Shown here: in pieces, positions 49,896 through 59,692 of the stretch
Position numbering within the stretch: the stretch's first letter is position 1
Layout of the letters: every line of letters starts with the position of its first letter
NCBI RefSeq assembly: GCF_026001925.1
Contig: NZ_AP021869.1
Span: 2,108,001 to 2,172,000 of the forward strand
Length of the DNA: 64,000 nt
Origin: Vibrio gangliei
Lineage (GTDB): Bacteria; Pseudomonadota; Gammaproteobacteria; Enterobacterales; Vibrionaceae
Direction of reading: 5' to 3'
Position numbers and translations under genes: made by a program
The notes under the pieces: model-generated
Databases searched by the model: none
What the model was told of the DNA's origin: nothing
What the model saw: the letters and a program-made list of their open reading frames with translations, nothing else

Positions 49896-51349
49896 TAACG
49901 ACGGTCTCCTGGGTTTGAGTATAAAGAAAAGACCACGACGTTATTTTCATCACGACCAATCGATAGGCTTTGAAACGTACGACCCACTAGATTCATTTCA
50001 CTTTTAAACTGCTGGACCCAGCTTGGCACAACTTCCGGTGATTTAGCTAAGCCCTGAATGTTCATTCTTCCGTTAGAAATATAAATATTTGACAGGGATA
50101 TATCACTGCGATCAATAGAGGACAAGCCATTCATGATGCCGGAATAGCCCACTTTGTCACGATCATCAAAACTTTCGATGACTTTCAATGAGGCTTGTTT
50201 GGTTTTTACGTCTTGCTTTAAACGCTCCACTGCCGCTAATTTTGCAGGAGATGGTTTATGTGTCGCTAACTTTTTATTTAATACGGCGACTTCATCAGAT
50301 AATTGCTTCGCTTGCTGGCTCAGTACAGAAACCTGTTGTGACAATTGATGATTTTGATAACTGTAGGCTGAATACATCCCCAACATAATCACAATAAGAA
50401 CAACCCAACTGGCCGCCACTAGATTAAGGTTAAACACTTCTTTTTTCGGCTGTAGATGGGCGGGATACAGGTTTACGCCTTGTAAACCAAGCTGAAATAC
50501 TTCTCCCGCTAACACTTCACCGCTTTTTTGCGCAGCATCCGTCAGTAATAGAGGTTCAACCGATATATTGAGGCATTCTTGTAACTGTTGTAATAACGCT
50601 TCGGCATTTTCACCATCACAACACAAAAACAGTTTGTTGATCTGAATTTACTTCATTTGCGAGGACAAATAATCCATAGAACGCTGCAGTTCTAGTGCAA
50701 GAGAATCCAGTTGCAAGGTACTTTCAAACTCTCCGGTTACAGGAGGAGTGACGCCACGAATCGTACGCTGGGAAACCGAACCTTCTTCTACATAAGCACC
50801 GATTTTAAATTCACTATTTTGCGAACGGTGTAGCAGCATAAAAGAAGAAATATCCGGTCGAGTTCGAGCCCAGACTTCATCTTCTGGCAAAATACGAACC
50901 AGCTTATTGCTGTATTGCTCTAATACCGCCTTAATTTGCTCGACAAAACGTTTAGTGAGTACGTAGGCTTTGACTTTATTTGAGCCGGGTAACACCACCC
51001 CATCCGCCACAATATCCGTGACGCGTTCGGTAATCAGATCTTTTAATAAAAACGGCAATGCGGCTGGCCACTCTTCCTTTGGTATTGTTGGCTGATCAAT
51101 TTGATAGCTTTGATATAGGTGCGAGCCAAGCGTGACTGAAGCATGCATGTTATGACAATGATGCTCTTTCAAGGCCGTGCTTAAAACGAAGTCCTAGTTG
51201 TTATCGGTGAGCTCATAAAATGAGGCTGTTTCTGCCCCATTGTCATCGGCTTTAGCAACATAAATCCCATCCGTCAGCATCACAATACTGAGAGAGGCTT
51301 TTTGCGGGCCTTTATCAATAAACTTTTGGATAAACGAGTTAATACTCAT
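49895..51349 (-). pseudogene. mshI: mshI with two in-frame stop codons
   Basis: MshI combines a PilM-like cytoplasmic domain with a PilN-like membrane part in the MSHA pilus platform. One continuous frame of ~484 codons runs from ATG 51349 (MSINSFIQKF, ribosome site AAGGAAAA) to 49895. It is broken by TAG at 51194-51196 (after YELTDNN, followed in frame by DFVLSTALKEHHCH) and TAA at 50648-50650 (after SSQMK, followed by IQINKLFLCCDGEN). The rest is well kept, including a membrane helix (VAASWVVLIVIMLGMYSAY) and a PilN-like coiled coil. The changes look recent. Confidence 0.88.
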
Positions 51350-51366
51350 AGATTGAATATTTTCCT

Positions 51367-53379
51367 TTATTTTCGCCAACGATTTCTTCTTCCGGGCTTA
51401 ATTAAGCGAGCAGTCGGTGAAGGTTGCGATACATCGATAGTAGGTAATAATTGCGTTTCTTCAACAAAGTAACGCCCTTGTCCACCATCTAGCCCTAACC
51501 GGGATAACACAGCCCATTCACTTTCGGTTTCCACCCCAACCGCAATCACTTTCGTATTACTGTCAACACAAGAACCTAATAAGCTACGGATAAAAAGCTG
51601 ATTCTCATTTCTTCGATCAATTTGTTTCACTAAACTTCGGTGCAACTTCAAATAAGTAATTGGCAGCAATTTAATGTAGTGGGTACTTACAATGGTTCTC
51701 CCCACCTGATTCACCATCACCCGACAACCTAGCCCAGCTAACATAGCAATGACAGGTCGCATAATATCAAGATCGCTGACTAAATTTCGCTCTATAAACT
51801 CAAAGCTTATTCGCTGTCTTAGCGATTTGGGTAATTGCAATAGTTCATCACGTAACCAATATTTATGCGCTTTATTTTTAAATGGTTGCGTAAATAAACA
51901 CATGGCATAGTGCTTATTAGTCAGATCTGTTTTCAAATACGACAGCACCGCTTTAAGCGTGGCTTGGTCTAAGGTTTTCTCGTAACCGACCTGTTCAATA
52001 GCTGTTAAAAAGCGAGACGCCTTAATTTTGGCCCCTCGCTCATCCATGATTCTGGTAAATAATCCATAGTGTTCAACGACTTTTTCGTTGTTATTACCTA
52101 TTAAATAACAAGGCTGTTCATAAATAAACAACTTATTTGGGTCTATCGCGGAATCAAACAAATTCCGCCAACGGACCCCACCGCGTTCTTCTCTTTGTTT
52201 ATTCCGTTTTTTTTCGAATTCAGCCCAGTTATTGGCTTCTTCAATACGTGCGGTTTTTAGTGCGGTTTCTACTTCATCAATGATCTTACCGCGTCGCTCA
52301 CCTTGTGAATAAGATGTCACCCCAATGTGACACCAGTTTTCGGCATCAAGCCACTCAGGTAGCTCGAGTTTGGCCAACTGGTTTATACATTGTCTGGCTA
52401 AGGTCGTCATTTCCTTGGAAGATTGATGTGGAATCATCAAAGCAAAACGGCCTTCGTAATAACGAGCAAATACAGCATTAGGGTATTTTTGAGACAAATT
52501 AGTGAGGATTTGCCCAACGGAAACAATAAATGCTTCCGATTCTGCTTGATCCACGGTGTCTACCAGTTCATCCCAACCATTAATTTCGATCGCCAAAACA
52601 CCGCCAGATGCGTCGGTTTCTTGTAATGCAGCCTCTAAACGACTATCAAATAATACTCGGTTTGCCGCTCCAGTTAATTGATCTAAAAAGGTATGTGTGC
52701 GAATAAATGTATCAAATCGGCTACGTTCTTGTCGGGCGTCATTTAACTCGGCAATTAAACGAGTAAGCGCTTCACTGGCTGTATATGGCCATTCTCGTTC
52801 ATCGGCTTGTGATACTTTTTCTACTTGCCCTGCGAGGATCATCCGGCCTCGTTCTTCCAACAATTCCGAACCATAAAGCTGCGTCCGCAACCATTGCAAG
52901 CCTTTCAATAAGCAAAATAAAACGAGTAGAACTGCCAATGTTAAAGAGAAAAATGCTTCAAATGAATAACTGTTATTAGCGTAAGGCGGGACAGTTTGAT
53001 ATTCCGCATAATAATCAGGATTACGCTTGAGTGGATAGGTTTTGTTATAAAGCAAAATATCGTCGTTATTTTGCAACATCGATTTATTATTAAATAAATA
53101 AACTTGTCCGGCTGGCGATATCAGTTTTAATTGCACCACATTACTCGCTTGCAGCAATTTAGGTAGCCAATGACGCATGGCATCAAAGTCTTGTGGCGTT
53201 GCTAATTCATTATCAATGATATTGGTGACACGCTGCAGGTTCTGATCAACATATTGACCACCCATTTTTTTAAATGTGAACACACCGCCGACAAACAAAA
53301 TAAACATAGCGCTGACAACGATCATGGTCACAAAGGCCACCAGACGAGTACTCAGCTTCAAAGTTGGGGTATATCTCAT
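51367..53379 (-). CDS. csrD: Regulator CsrD (MshH)
   Basis: CsrD is a membrane protein that targets the CsrB/CsrC-type small RNAs for RNase E decay, so it controls CsrA activity; it does not make or cut cyclic di-GMP. The 670-residue protein has two membrane helices (about residues 15-35 and 140-160), a degenerate GGDEF domain (YYEGRFAL in place of the motif) and a degenerate EAL domain (IYEQPCYLI...). In V. cholerae it is called mshH, at the head of the msh locus. It is intact here although mshI, overlapping its end, is broken. Confidence 0.93.
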   Translation of the reverse strand: MRYTPTLKLSTRLVAFVTMIVVSAMFILFVGGVFTFKKMGGQYVDQNLQRVTNIIDNELATPQDFDAMRHWLPKLLQASNVVQLKLISPAGQVYLFNNKSMLQNNDDILLYNKTYPLKRNPDYYAEYQTVPPYANNSYSFEAFFSLTLAVLLVLFCLLKGLQWLRTQLYGSELLEERGRMILAGQVEKVSQADEREWPYTASEALTRLIAELNDARQERSRFDTFIRTHTFLDQLTGAANRVLFDSRLEAALQETDASGGVLAIEINGWDELVDTVDQAESEAFIVSVGQILTNLSQKYPNAVFARYYEGRFALMIPHQSSKEMTTLARQCINQLAKLELPEWLDAENWCHIGVTSYSQGERRGKIIDEVETALKTARIEEANNWAEFEKKRNKQREERGGVRWRNLFDSAIDPNKLFIYEQPCYLIGNNNEKVVEHYGLFTRIMDERGAKIKASRFLTAIEQVGYEKTLDQATLKAVLSYLKTDLTNKHYAMCLFTQPFKNKAHKYWLRDELLQLPKSLRQRISFEFIERNLVSDLDIMRPVIAMLAGLGCRVMVNQVGRTIVSTHYIKLLPITYLKLHRSLVKQIDRRNENQLFIRSLLGSCVDSNTKVIAVGVETESEWAVLSRLGLDGGQGRYFVEETQLLPTIDVSQPSPTARLIKPGRRNRWRK

Positions 53380-53477
53380 TGACGCTTAATTCCATTTAAG
53401 GCATTTCCCCTATTTGATAACACTCATTCCAGTGCTAATAAAATGCTATCCAAACAGGAAATAAAATTCATATATGT

Positions 53478-53743
53478 TATACCCAAGCAACCTCAAGATG
53501 CGAGTTTCAGCAAGAATAAAACAAGCTTTAGGCAAGGCGAATTGAATATGATCATAGTCATTCTATCTCTATTCAATTTAACGCAGCATAAAGCTTGTTT
53601 TAACTTACCCTTCGGGAGCTTCATCCAAGACCTTAGCCTGCGTCAGATTTAATTGAAAGGTGTTTACATTCCGCATAAATCTTCCTTGCCTAAGAACTTG
53701 GATGATAGCTCTGAATTCTGCACCTTGAGGTTACTTGGGTATT
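53478..53743. mobile_element. MITE-like element with inverted ends and internal hairpins
   Basis: The left end TATACCCAAGCAACCTCAAG and right end (reverse complement) AAATACCCAAGTAACCTCAAG match over ~20 bases. Inside, AAAACAAGCTTTA and TAAAGCTTGTTTT form a perfect 13-bp pair, and CATCCAAG/CTTGGATG form another. No reading frame resembles a transposase, so it would have to move in trans. It lies between csrD and ssb; a fragment sits on the other side of ssb. Confidence 0.7.
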
Positions 53744-53753
53744 TAATAATAAC

Positions 53754-53781
53754 AAAAAGCCGCAATTAACATGCGGCTTTT
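53754..53781. terminator. Terminator after ssb
   Basis: AAAAAGCCGCA, loop ATTAACA-type, TGCGGCTTTT. The 9- to 10-bp stem with A and T runs can work on both strands and ends ssb on the minus strand. Confidence 0.85.
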
Positions 53782-53829
53782 GAATGAAATCGTGCGGTGA
53801 CGATCATTTTTATTTGCACTCAGCAAAAA

Positions 53830-54357
53830 TTAGAACGGAATGTCGTCGTCAAAGTCCATTGGTGGCTCGTTATATTGAGGAGCCGACTGCTGAGGTTGCT
53901 GCTGTTGCGGTGGACGAGACTGCTGTGCTTGTGGTTGCTGAGGTTGTCCCCAACCAGCACCTTGACCTTGATTGCCACCCATTGGTGCTTGATTTCCACC
54001 TTGAGCACGGCCACCTAACATTTGCATTACACCGTTAAAGCCTTGAACCACAACTTCTGTAGTGTAACGATCTTGGCCACTTTGATCTTGCCATTTGCGA
54101 GTTTGTAGTTGACCTTCAACGTACACTTGAGAACCTTTACGCAAATATTCACCGGCCACTTCCGCTAATTTGCCAAATAAGGCCACACGGTGCCATTCCG
54201 TTTTTTCACGTTGTTCACCTGTTGCTTTGTCTCTCCAAGTTTCAGAGGTCGCAATGGTAATATTTGCAACTGCACCACCGCTTGGTAGGTAACGAATCTC
54301 AGGATCGTTGCCTAGGTTTCCGACTAAAATTACTTTATTTATTCCGCGGCTAGCCAT
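53830..54357 (-). CDS. ssb: Single-stranded DNA-binding protein
   Basis: SSB coats single-stranded DNA and recruits repair and replication proteins, including the chi subunit HolC encoded at 2.5 kb. The 175-residue protein has the OB fold ([54 protein letters not shown]), a Gln/Gly/Pro-rich linker (about residues 115-165) and the protein-binding acidic tip DFDDDIPF. No LexA box was found upstream. It is flanked by MITE-like sequences. Confidence 0.98.
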   Translation of the reverse strand: MASRGINKVILVGNLGNDPEIRYLPSGGAVANITIATSETWRDKATGEQREKTEWHRVALFGKLAEVAGEYLRKGSQVYVEGQLQTRKWQDQSGQDRYTTEVVVQGFNGVMQMLGGRAQGGNQAPMGGNQGQGAGWGQPQQPQAQQSRPPQQQQPQQSAPQYNEPPMDFDDDIPF

Positions 54358-54430
54358 GTTCTGCTCCGTCTCAATGTATTTCTAAAATAGTGGTCGATTA
54401 TATCATGCTTTCTACCCACAAGGGTACAGC

Positions 54431-54478
54431 TATACCCAAGTGACCTCAAGATGCTCCCGAAGGGGAAGTTAAGGTTAC
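54431..54478 (+). repeat. Truncated MITE-like fragment upstream of ssb and qstR
   Basis: TATACCCAAGTGACCTCAAG followed by ATGC repeats the left end of the element at 53478. It is joined directly to GCTCCCGAAGGGGAAGTTAA, the inverse of an internal segment (AACTTACCCTTCGGGAGC). The middle is missing. Confidence 0.65.
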
Positions 54479-54513
54479 TGAATATCAAAAGCGAGTTCTT
54501 CCATACTCACTAC

Positions 54514-54526
54514 TGAGTGTCACTCA
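54514..54526. promoter_or_regulatory. Perfect palindrome TGAGTGTCACTCA in the qstR upstream region
   Basis: A 6-bp perfect dyad around a central T, about 170 bases before qstR, embedded in further ACTCACT repeats. It could be a regulator site for qstR. I did not recognise it as a HapR or CRP consensus. Confidence 0.4.
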
Positions 54527-54697
54527 CTAAACCTTTAAATTACAAGGCACTCTTCATTAAAGTAAAAAAATGATGAAGTACTTCTCAGATTCAAGAATAT
54601 GTTCACCAAGCCAACGTTCGGGCTACAATCCTGTATGTTCATCCCCTACAGTCTGAGCTCAATTTTCATACTTAAGTAATTCTCAGGACAGGATGTC

Positions 54698-55348
54698 ATG
54701 ACTTGCTCAGATAATACGCCAACGATTTATTTGCTGTCTCCGTTTATTTCTCACTATGATCCATTATTGAGAAAACTAGACGAGATTGAAAACCTCCACA
54801 TTCGTATTGTGAATATTGAAGCTCTACAGCAATTTCAGCCGATCGAAAAATGTGACCTCATTTTAGTTGATGCTCGATTTAATGATGTCACTTTAATGGA
54901 ACTCCAAACTCATCCCTTGTTGCAACGCTCCCAATCGAATGCGCTTATTTTTGCCCCAAAACAGCCCAACTTGGCGCTACTTTCCATGTGGACAAATTTG
55001 TCTGGCTATTTTTATGACACCATATCCAGTGAACAATTTCGTCTAAACGTACTGCGGTTATTACAAGGAGAAAATTGTTTACCCAAATCCCTCCTTCTCG
55101 ACCTGTTTCAACATTGGCAAAACCTCAATAAACATCAAGATCACAGCTTACTGAAAACTCGCCTATCCTTGACCCGACGTGAGCTAGAAATATTATCCTT
55201 AATGCAAGCCCATCAATCTAATCTTGATATTGCTGACCAACTTTTTGTCAGTGAGCACACCATAAAATCTCATCTCTATCGTATATTTAAAAAGCTCAAT
55301 GTCAGTAATCGTCGCCAGGCCATCAATTGGGCTCAATTGCACCTATAA
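54698..55348 (+). CDS. qstR: LuxR/VpsT-type regulator QstR
   Basis: QstR is the quorum-sensing and TfoX-dependent activator of DNA-uptake and type VI secretion genes in V. cholerae, where it is encoded between ssb and galU, as here. The 216-residue protein has a receiver-like N-terminal domain (LILVDARFNDV keeps an Asp) and a C-terminal LuxR helix-turn-helix (LTRRELEILSLMQAHQSNLDIADQLFVSEHTIKSHLYRIFKKLNV in parts, about residues 148-200). The name rests mainly on position and domain type; a VpsT/CsgD-like biofilm regulator is the alternative. Confidence 0.8.
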   Translation: MTCSDNTPTIYLLSPFISHYDPLLRKLDEIENLHIRIVNIEALQQFQPIEKCDLILVDARFNDVTLMELQTHPLLQRSQSNALIFAPKQPNLALLSMWTNLSGYFYDTISSEQFRLNVLRLLQGENCLPKSLLLDLFQHWQNLNKHQDHSLLKTRLSLTRRELEILSLMQAHQSNLDIADQLFVSEHTIKSHLYRIFKKLNVSNRRQAINWAQLHL

Positions 55349-55577
55349 CTACAGTTGGCATTTGATTTGCATTAATTTTTATTGGTTATCGAGCAAACTA
55401 GGCCGGCTTGAATCCCCCGTTAGAGTAATCAAGTTGTAAATAGCACGCTTGCAGCCTTATCTAAATTCACATTTTATTCATTTGATATATTTGTCTTGCA
55501 GATAAGAAAAATGCTATTTTACTCAGCATATTAAAACCGCCTACATTCAGGTTATAAAAATCAAAAAGGTTTCTATC

Positions 55578-56429
55578 ATGATCAAAAAATGTCTATTCCC
55601 TGCCGCTGGTTATGGCACACGTTTTTTACCCGCGACTAAATCTATGCCGAAAGAAATGATGCCTGTTGTTAACAAGCCTCTAATTGAATACGGCGTAGAA
55701 GAAGCCATTCAAGCGGGAATGAACGGTATGTGCATCGTCACGGGTCGCGGTAAGCAATCACTGACCGATCACTTTGATAAAAACTATGAGCTAGAGCACC
55801 AAATTAAAGGCACGAATAAAGAAGAATTGTTAGTGGATATCCGCGACATCATTGATAGCGCCAATTTCACTTACATTCGTCAACGTGAAATGAAAGGGTT
55901 AGGCCACGCCATTTTAACGGGTCGTGAACTGGTGGGTGATGAACCCTTTGCCGTGGTTCTAGCCGATGACCTATGCGTTAACCCTGATGAAGGCGTGCTG
56001 TCACAAATGGTATCGCTGTACAAACAATTCCGTTGCACCATTGTGGCGGTACAAGAAGTGCCGAAAGAAGAAGTTCACAAATACGGTGTGATTGCCGGTG
56101 AAATGATCAAAGACGATCTTTTCCGTGTCGACGACATGGTTGAAAAACCAGAACCTGGCACAGAGCCAAGCAATCTCGCGATCATTGGTCGCTACATTAT
56201 GACCCCAGATATCTTTGAGCTTATTGAGCAAACCGAACCGGGCAAAAACGGTGAAATCCAAATTACCGACGCACTGCTTAAACAAGCGAAATCAGGCTGT
56301 GTTCTTGCCTACAAATTCAAAGGTAAACGTTTTGACTGCGGTAGTGTTGAAGGTTACATCGAAGCGACGAACTACTGCTACGAAAACATGTATCTAAAAT
56401 CAAACGATACCAAGACGAGCAAAAACTGA
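55578..56429 (+). CDS. galU: UTP-glucose-1-phosphate uridylyltransferase
   Basis: GalU makes UDP-glucose for LPS core, capsule and exopolysaccharide. The 283-residue protein has the nucleotide-binding start FPAAGYGTRFLPATKSMPKEMMPV, EKPEPGTEPSNLAIIGRYI and KNGEIQITDAL. It stands alone between qstR and uvrA and ends in a terminator. Confidence 0.97.
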   Translation: MIKKCLFPAAGYGTRFLPATKSMPKEMMPVVNKPLIEYGVEEAIQAGMNGMCIVTGRGKQSLTDHFDKNYELEHQIKGTNKEELLVDIRDIIDSANFTYIRQREMKGLGHAILTGRELVGDEPFAVVLADDLCVNPDEGVLSQMVSLYKQFRCTIVAVQEVPKEEVHKYGVIAGEMIKDDLFRVDDMVEKPEPGTEPSNLAIIGRYIMTPDIFELIEQTEPGKNGEIQITDALLKQAKSGCVLAYKFKGKRFDCGSVEGYIEATNYCYENMYLKSNDTKTSKN

Positions 56430-56459
56430 TCGCTGACCAATTAGATTGAAATCATTTTA

Positions 56460-56488
56460 GCCGCTCTCATTATGAAAGCGGCTTTTTT
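56460..56488 (+). terminator. Terminator after galU
   Basis: GCCGCT and AGCGGC pair, with an inner TCAT/ATGA extension, followed by TTTTTT. Confidence 0.88.
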
Positions 56489-56492
56489 ATAA

Positions 56493-56508
56493 CTGTAATT
56501 TTGTACAG
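56493..56508 (+). promoter_or_regulatory. LexA (SOS) box upstream of uvrA
   Basis: CTGTAATTTTGTACAG fits CTGT-N8-ACAG exactly, with flanking AA and TA as in strong SOS boxes. It lies 73 bases before the uvrA start, so LexA should repress uvrA until DNA damage. Confidence 0.88.
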
Positions 56509-56580
56509 TATTTTATTTCCACTTTTTAAGACTTATGTAATACTAATCTCCATCATCTTTAATCAATGAGAGCGTGAAGC

Positions 56581-59409
56581 ATGGAAACGATAGAAGTTCG
56601 TGGCGCCCGTACCCACAACCTGAAAAACATCAACCTCACCATTCCTCGTGACAAGTTAATTGTGATCACAGGATTATCCGGTTCAGGTAAATCGTCACTC
56701 GCTTTTGATACCTTATACGCTGAAGGTCAACGTCGCTATGTTGAATCCCTGTCGGCCTATGCACGCCAATTCTTATCTTTGATGGAAAAACCTGACGTTG
56801 ATCATATTGAAGGGTTATCACCTGCCATTTCTATTGAGCAAAAATCAACGTCACACAACCCGCGCTCAACAGTGGGTACGATTACCGAAATCTACGATTA
56901 CCTACGCTTACTTTATGCTCGTGTAGGTGAACCTCGTTGCCCAGAGCACGATACCCCATTAGCCGCACAAACCATCTCGCAAATGGTCGATAAAGTGTTA
57001 GAAATGCCTGAAAACAGCAAGCTGATGCTATTAGCGCCTATCATTAAAGAGCGTAAAGGTGAACACGTTAAAACGCTACAAAACCTAGCAGCACAAGGCT
57101 TTATTCGCGCTCGTATAGATGGTGAAACCTGCGATCTTTCTGATCCACCGACGCTTGAATTACACAAAAAACACACCATTGAAGTGGTGGTGGATCGCTT
57201 TAAAGTGCGTGACGGTATTCAACAACGTTTAGCGGAATCGTTTGAAACCGCGTTAGAACTCTCTGGTGGCACCGCTACTGTCACTTGGATGGATGACGAC
57301 AGCAAAGAAGACATCGTTTTTTCAGCCAACTTTGCCTGTTCACATTGTGGCTATAGCATGCGCGAACTGGAACCGCGTTTATTCTCATTCAACAACCCAG
57401 CCGGCGCGTGTGAAACGTGTGATGGCCTTGGGGTACAGCAATATTTTGATGCTGAGCGCGTGATCCAGGATGAAAGTTTAAGCCTAGCCAATGGGGCGAT
57501 TCGCGGTTGGGATAAAAAGAACTTTTACTATTTCCAAATGCTGACCTCTCTTGCTGAGCATTATGGTTTTGATTTGCAACAGCCTTTTAATCAACTACCG
57601 AAAAAGATTCGCGATGTGGTCTTAAATGGCTCGAAGAAAGAACAAATCGAATTTAAGTACGTTAACGACCGCGGCGATATTCGTGTCAAACGTCATCCGT
57701 TTGAAGGCATCTTAAATAACTTAAATCGACGTTATCATGAAACCGAATCCAACTCGGTACGCGAAGAATTAGCCAAATACATTTCCAATAAGTCGTGTTC
57801 AAGCTGCGGTGGCGCACGCCTGAAAACCGAAGCTCGCCATGTCTTTATCGACAATACTAACTTGCCACAAGTAGTGGAAATGAGCATTCATGGCGCGTTG
57901 CAGTTCTTCGAGTCTCTGCAATTAACCGGACAACGCGCTCAAATTGCAGAAAAGATCCTAAAAGAAATCAATGACCGTCTGAACTTCTTGATCAATGTTG
58001 GCTTGAACTACCTCAACCTATCCCGTAGTGCCGAAACGCTATCGGGTGGTGAAGCGCAACGTATTCGTCTTGCTAGCCAAATTGGTGCTGGCTTAGTAGG
58101 CGTGATGTATGTGCTCGATGAACCTTCGATTGGTTTACATCAACGCGACAACGAACGCTTGCTGAAAACGCTTATCCATCTGCGTGACTTAGGTAACACA
58201 GTATTAGTAGTTGAACATGACGAAGATGCGATTCGCGCGGCCGATCATGTGATTGATATTGGCCCAGGTGCCGGTGTGCACGGTGGTCAAGTGATTGCCG
58301 AAGGCACCATGCAGCAAATCTTAGACAATCCGGATTCGTTAACCGGTCAATACCTCAGCGGTACGAAGCAAATTGAAGTACCGAAACAGCGCACACCCGT
58401 TGATAAAAAGAAAATGGTAGAGCTGATTGGCGCGACGGGAAACAACTTACAAAATGTTGACCTGCAAATCCCAGTGGGTTTATTCACTTGTGTAACGGGT
58501 GTGTCGGGTTCGGGTAAATCCACCTTAATTAACGATACGTTCTTTAAGATTGCGCATGCGCGTTTAAACGGTGCGACCACAGCCGAAGCCGCACCGTATA
58601 AAAAAATCAATGGCCTTGAGCATTTTGATAAAGTCATCGATATTAACCAGAGTCCGATTGGCCGTACGCCACGCTCTAACCCCGCCACTTACACTGGGAT
58701 TTTCACCCCAATTCGTGAGCTATTTGCCGGCACTCAAGAAGCTCGCTCTCGTGGCTATAAACCCGGTCGCTTTAGCTTTAACGTACGCGGTGGCCGCTGC
58801 GAAGCTTGCCAAGGTGATGGCGTAATTAAAGTAGAAATGCACTTCTTACCTGATGTGTATGTGCCTTGTGATGCGTGTAAAGGAAAGCGCTATAACCGAG
58901 AAACCCTAGATGTACGCTATAAAGGTAAGAGTATTGATGAAGTGTTGGAAATGACCGTTGAAGATGCGCATACCTTCTTTGAACCGGTGCCTGTGATTGC
59001 TCGCAAACTGAAAACCTTAATGGATGTCGGTTTGTCTTATATTCGATTAGGGCAAGCCGCGACTACCTTATCGGGCGGTGAAGCGCAGCGTGTGAAACTC
59101 GCCAAAGAATTGTCTAAGCGTGATACGGGTAAAACCTTATACATTCTGGATGAGCCGACAACTGGCCTACACTTCCACGATATTCAGCAATTGTTAACGG
59201 TATTGCATCGCCTGCGCGATCACGGCAACACGATTGTGGTCATCGAACACAATCTTGATGTAATCAAAACCGCCGATTGGATTGTCGATCTAGGCCCAGA
59301 AGGCGGCAGTGGCGGTGGTGAAATCATTGCTGCAGGCACACCGGAACAAGTCGTGAAAATAAAAGGTTCACATACCGCGCACTTCTTAAAGCCGTTGTTG
59401 AAGAAATAA
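56581..59409 (+). CDS. uvrA: Excinuclease ABC subunit A
   Basis: UvrA finds bulky DNA damage and loads UvrB in nucleotide excision repair. The 942-residue protein has two ABC modules: Walker [10 protein letters not shown] (about residues 31-39) and GVSGSGKST (about 640-648), signatures LSGGEAQR twice, and the zinc modules CSHCGYSM...CETCDG and CEACQGDG...CDACKGK. It is preceded by a LexA box. Its stop is followed within ten bases by a heptamer repeat array. Confidence 0.98.
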   Translation: METIEVRGARTHNLKNINLTIPRDKLIVITGLSGSGKSSLAFDTLYAEGQRRYVESLSAYARQFLSLMEKPDVDHIEGLSPAISIEQKSTSHNPRSTVGTITEIYDYLRLLYARVGEPRCPEHDTPLAAQTISQMVDKVLEMPENSKLMLLAPIIKERKGEHVKTLQNLAAQGFIRARIDGETCDLSDPPTLELHKKHTIEVVVDRFKVRDGIQQRLAESFETALELSGGTATVTWMDDDSKEDIVFSANFACSHCGYSMRELEPRLFSFNNPAGACETCDGLGVQQYFDAERVIQDESLSLANGAIRGWDKKNFYYFQMLTSLAEHYGFDLQQPFNQLPKKIRDVVLNGSKKEQIEFKYVNDRGDIRVKRHPFEGILNNLNRRYHETESNSVREELAKYISNKSCSSCGGARLKTEARHVFIDNTNLPQVVEMSIHGALQFFESLQLTGQRAQIAEKILKEINDRLNFLINVGLNYLNLSRSAETLSGGEAQRIRLASQIGAGLVGVMYVLDEPSIGLHQRDNERLLKTLIHLRDLGNTVLVVEHDEDAIRAADHVIDIGPGAGVHGGQVIAEGTMQQILDNPDSLTGQYLSGTKQIEVPKQRTPVDKKKMVELIGATGNNLQNVDLQIPVGLFTCVTGVSGSGKSTLINDTFFKIAHARLNGATTAEAAPYKKINGLEHFDKVIDINQSPIGRTPRSNPATYTGIFTPIRELFAGTQEARSRGYKPGRFSFNVRGGRCEACQGDGVIKVEMHFLPDVYVPCDACKGKRYNRETLDVRYKGKSIDEVLEMTVEDAHTFFEPVPVIARKLKTLMDVGLSYIRLGQAATTLSGGEAQRVKLAKELSKRDTGKTLYILDEPTTGLHFHDIQQLLTVLHRLRDHGNTIVVIEHNLDVIKTADWIVDLGPEGGSGGGEIIAAGTPEQVVKIKGSHTAHFLKPLLKK

Positions 59410-59416
59410 ATGTCGT

Positions 59417-59528
59417 GCTCGGGTCTCGGGTCTCGGGACTCGGGACTCGGGACTCGGGACTCGGGACTCGGGACTCGGGACTCGGGACTCGGGACTCGGG
59501 ACTCGGGACTCGGGACTCGGGACTCGGG
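59417..59528 (+). repeat. Tandem heptamer array (CTCGGGA), 16 units
   Basis: Sixteen consecutive 7-base units of the form NCTCGGG: one with G, two with T and thirteen with A in the first position. The array has no interruptions and spans 112 bases right after the uvrA stop codon. An open frame through it gives only a repeated Ser-Gly-Leu-Gly-Thr-Arg-Asp pattern and is not a believable gene. Confidence 0.97.
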
Positions 59529-59692
59529 AGATTTTGATGATTCTAACGGAACTGTCAATTCAGGGACTCAACAAATTATAACGCCTCCAGTTATTCCGCT
59601 CGCAGCTTTGATCTTTGGTCATATTTTTTAATTAATTAGTGTTAGTATAAGCAGCAATTTTGACTCATTGACGAATTAGGGTTGTTACTTTC

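Larger units (their letters stand above)
54358..54697. other. Divergent ssb/qstR intergenic region
   Basis: About 340 bases with no gene. It holds the ssb promoter, a MITE fragment, the palindrome TGAGTGTCACTCA and an inverted repeat CTTCAT...ATGAAG at about 54553-54578. The qstR ribosome site is weak (AGGACAGG). Confidence 0.6.

Noticed and set aside
53784-54038. Open frames on the plus strand opposite ssb
   Set aside because: They come from the Gln/Gly-rich low-complexity tail of ssb read backwards.
59417-59528. Heptamer array as a CRISPR array
   Set aside because: The units are only seven bases and have no spacers.
59410-59631. Open frame of 73 codons through the heptamer array
   Set aside because: It is a by-product of the seven-base repeat (pattern SGLGTRD) and has no separate coding signal. 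The reverse-strand frame is equally a repeat artefact.
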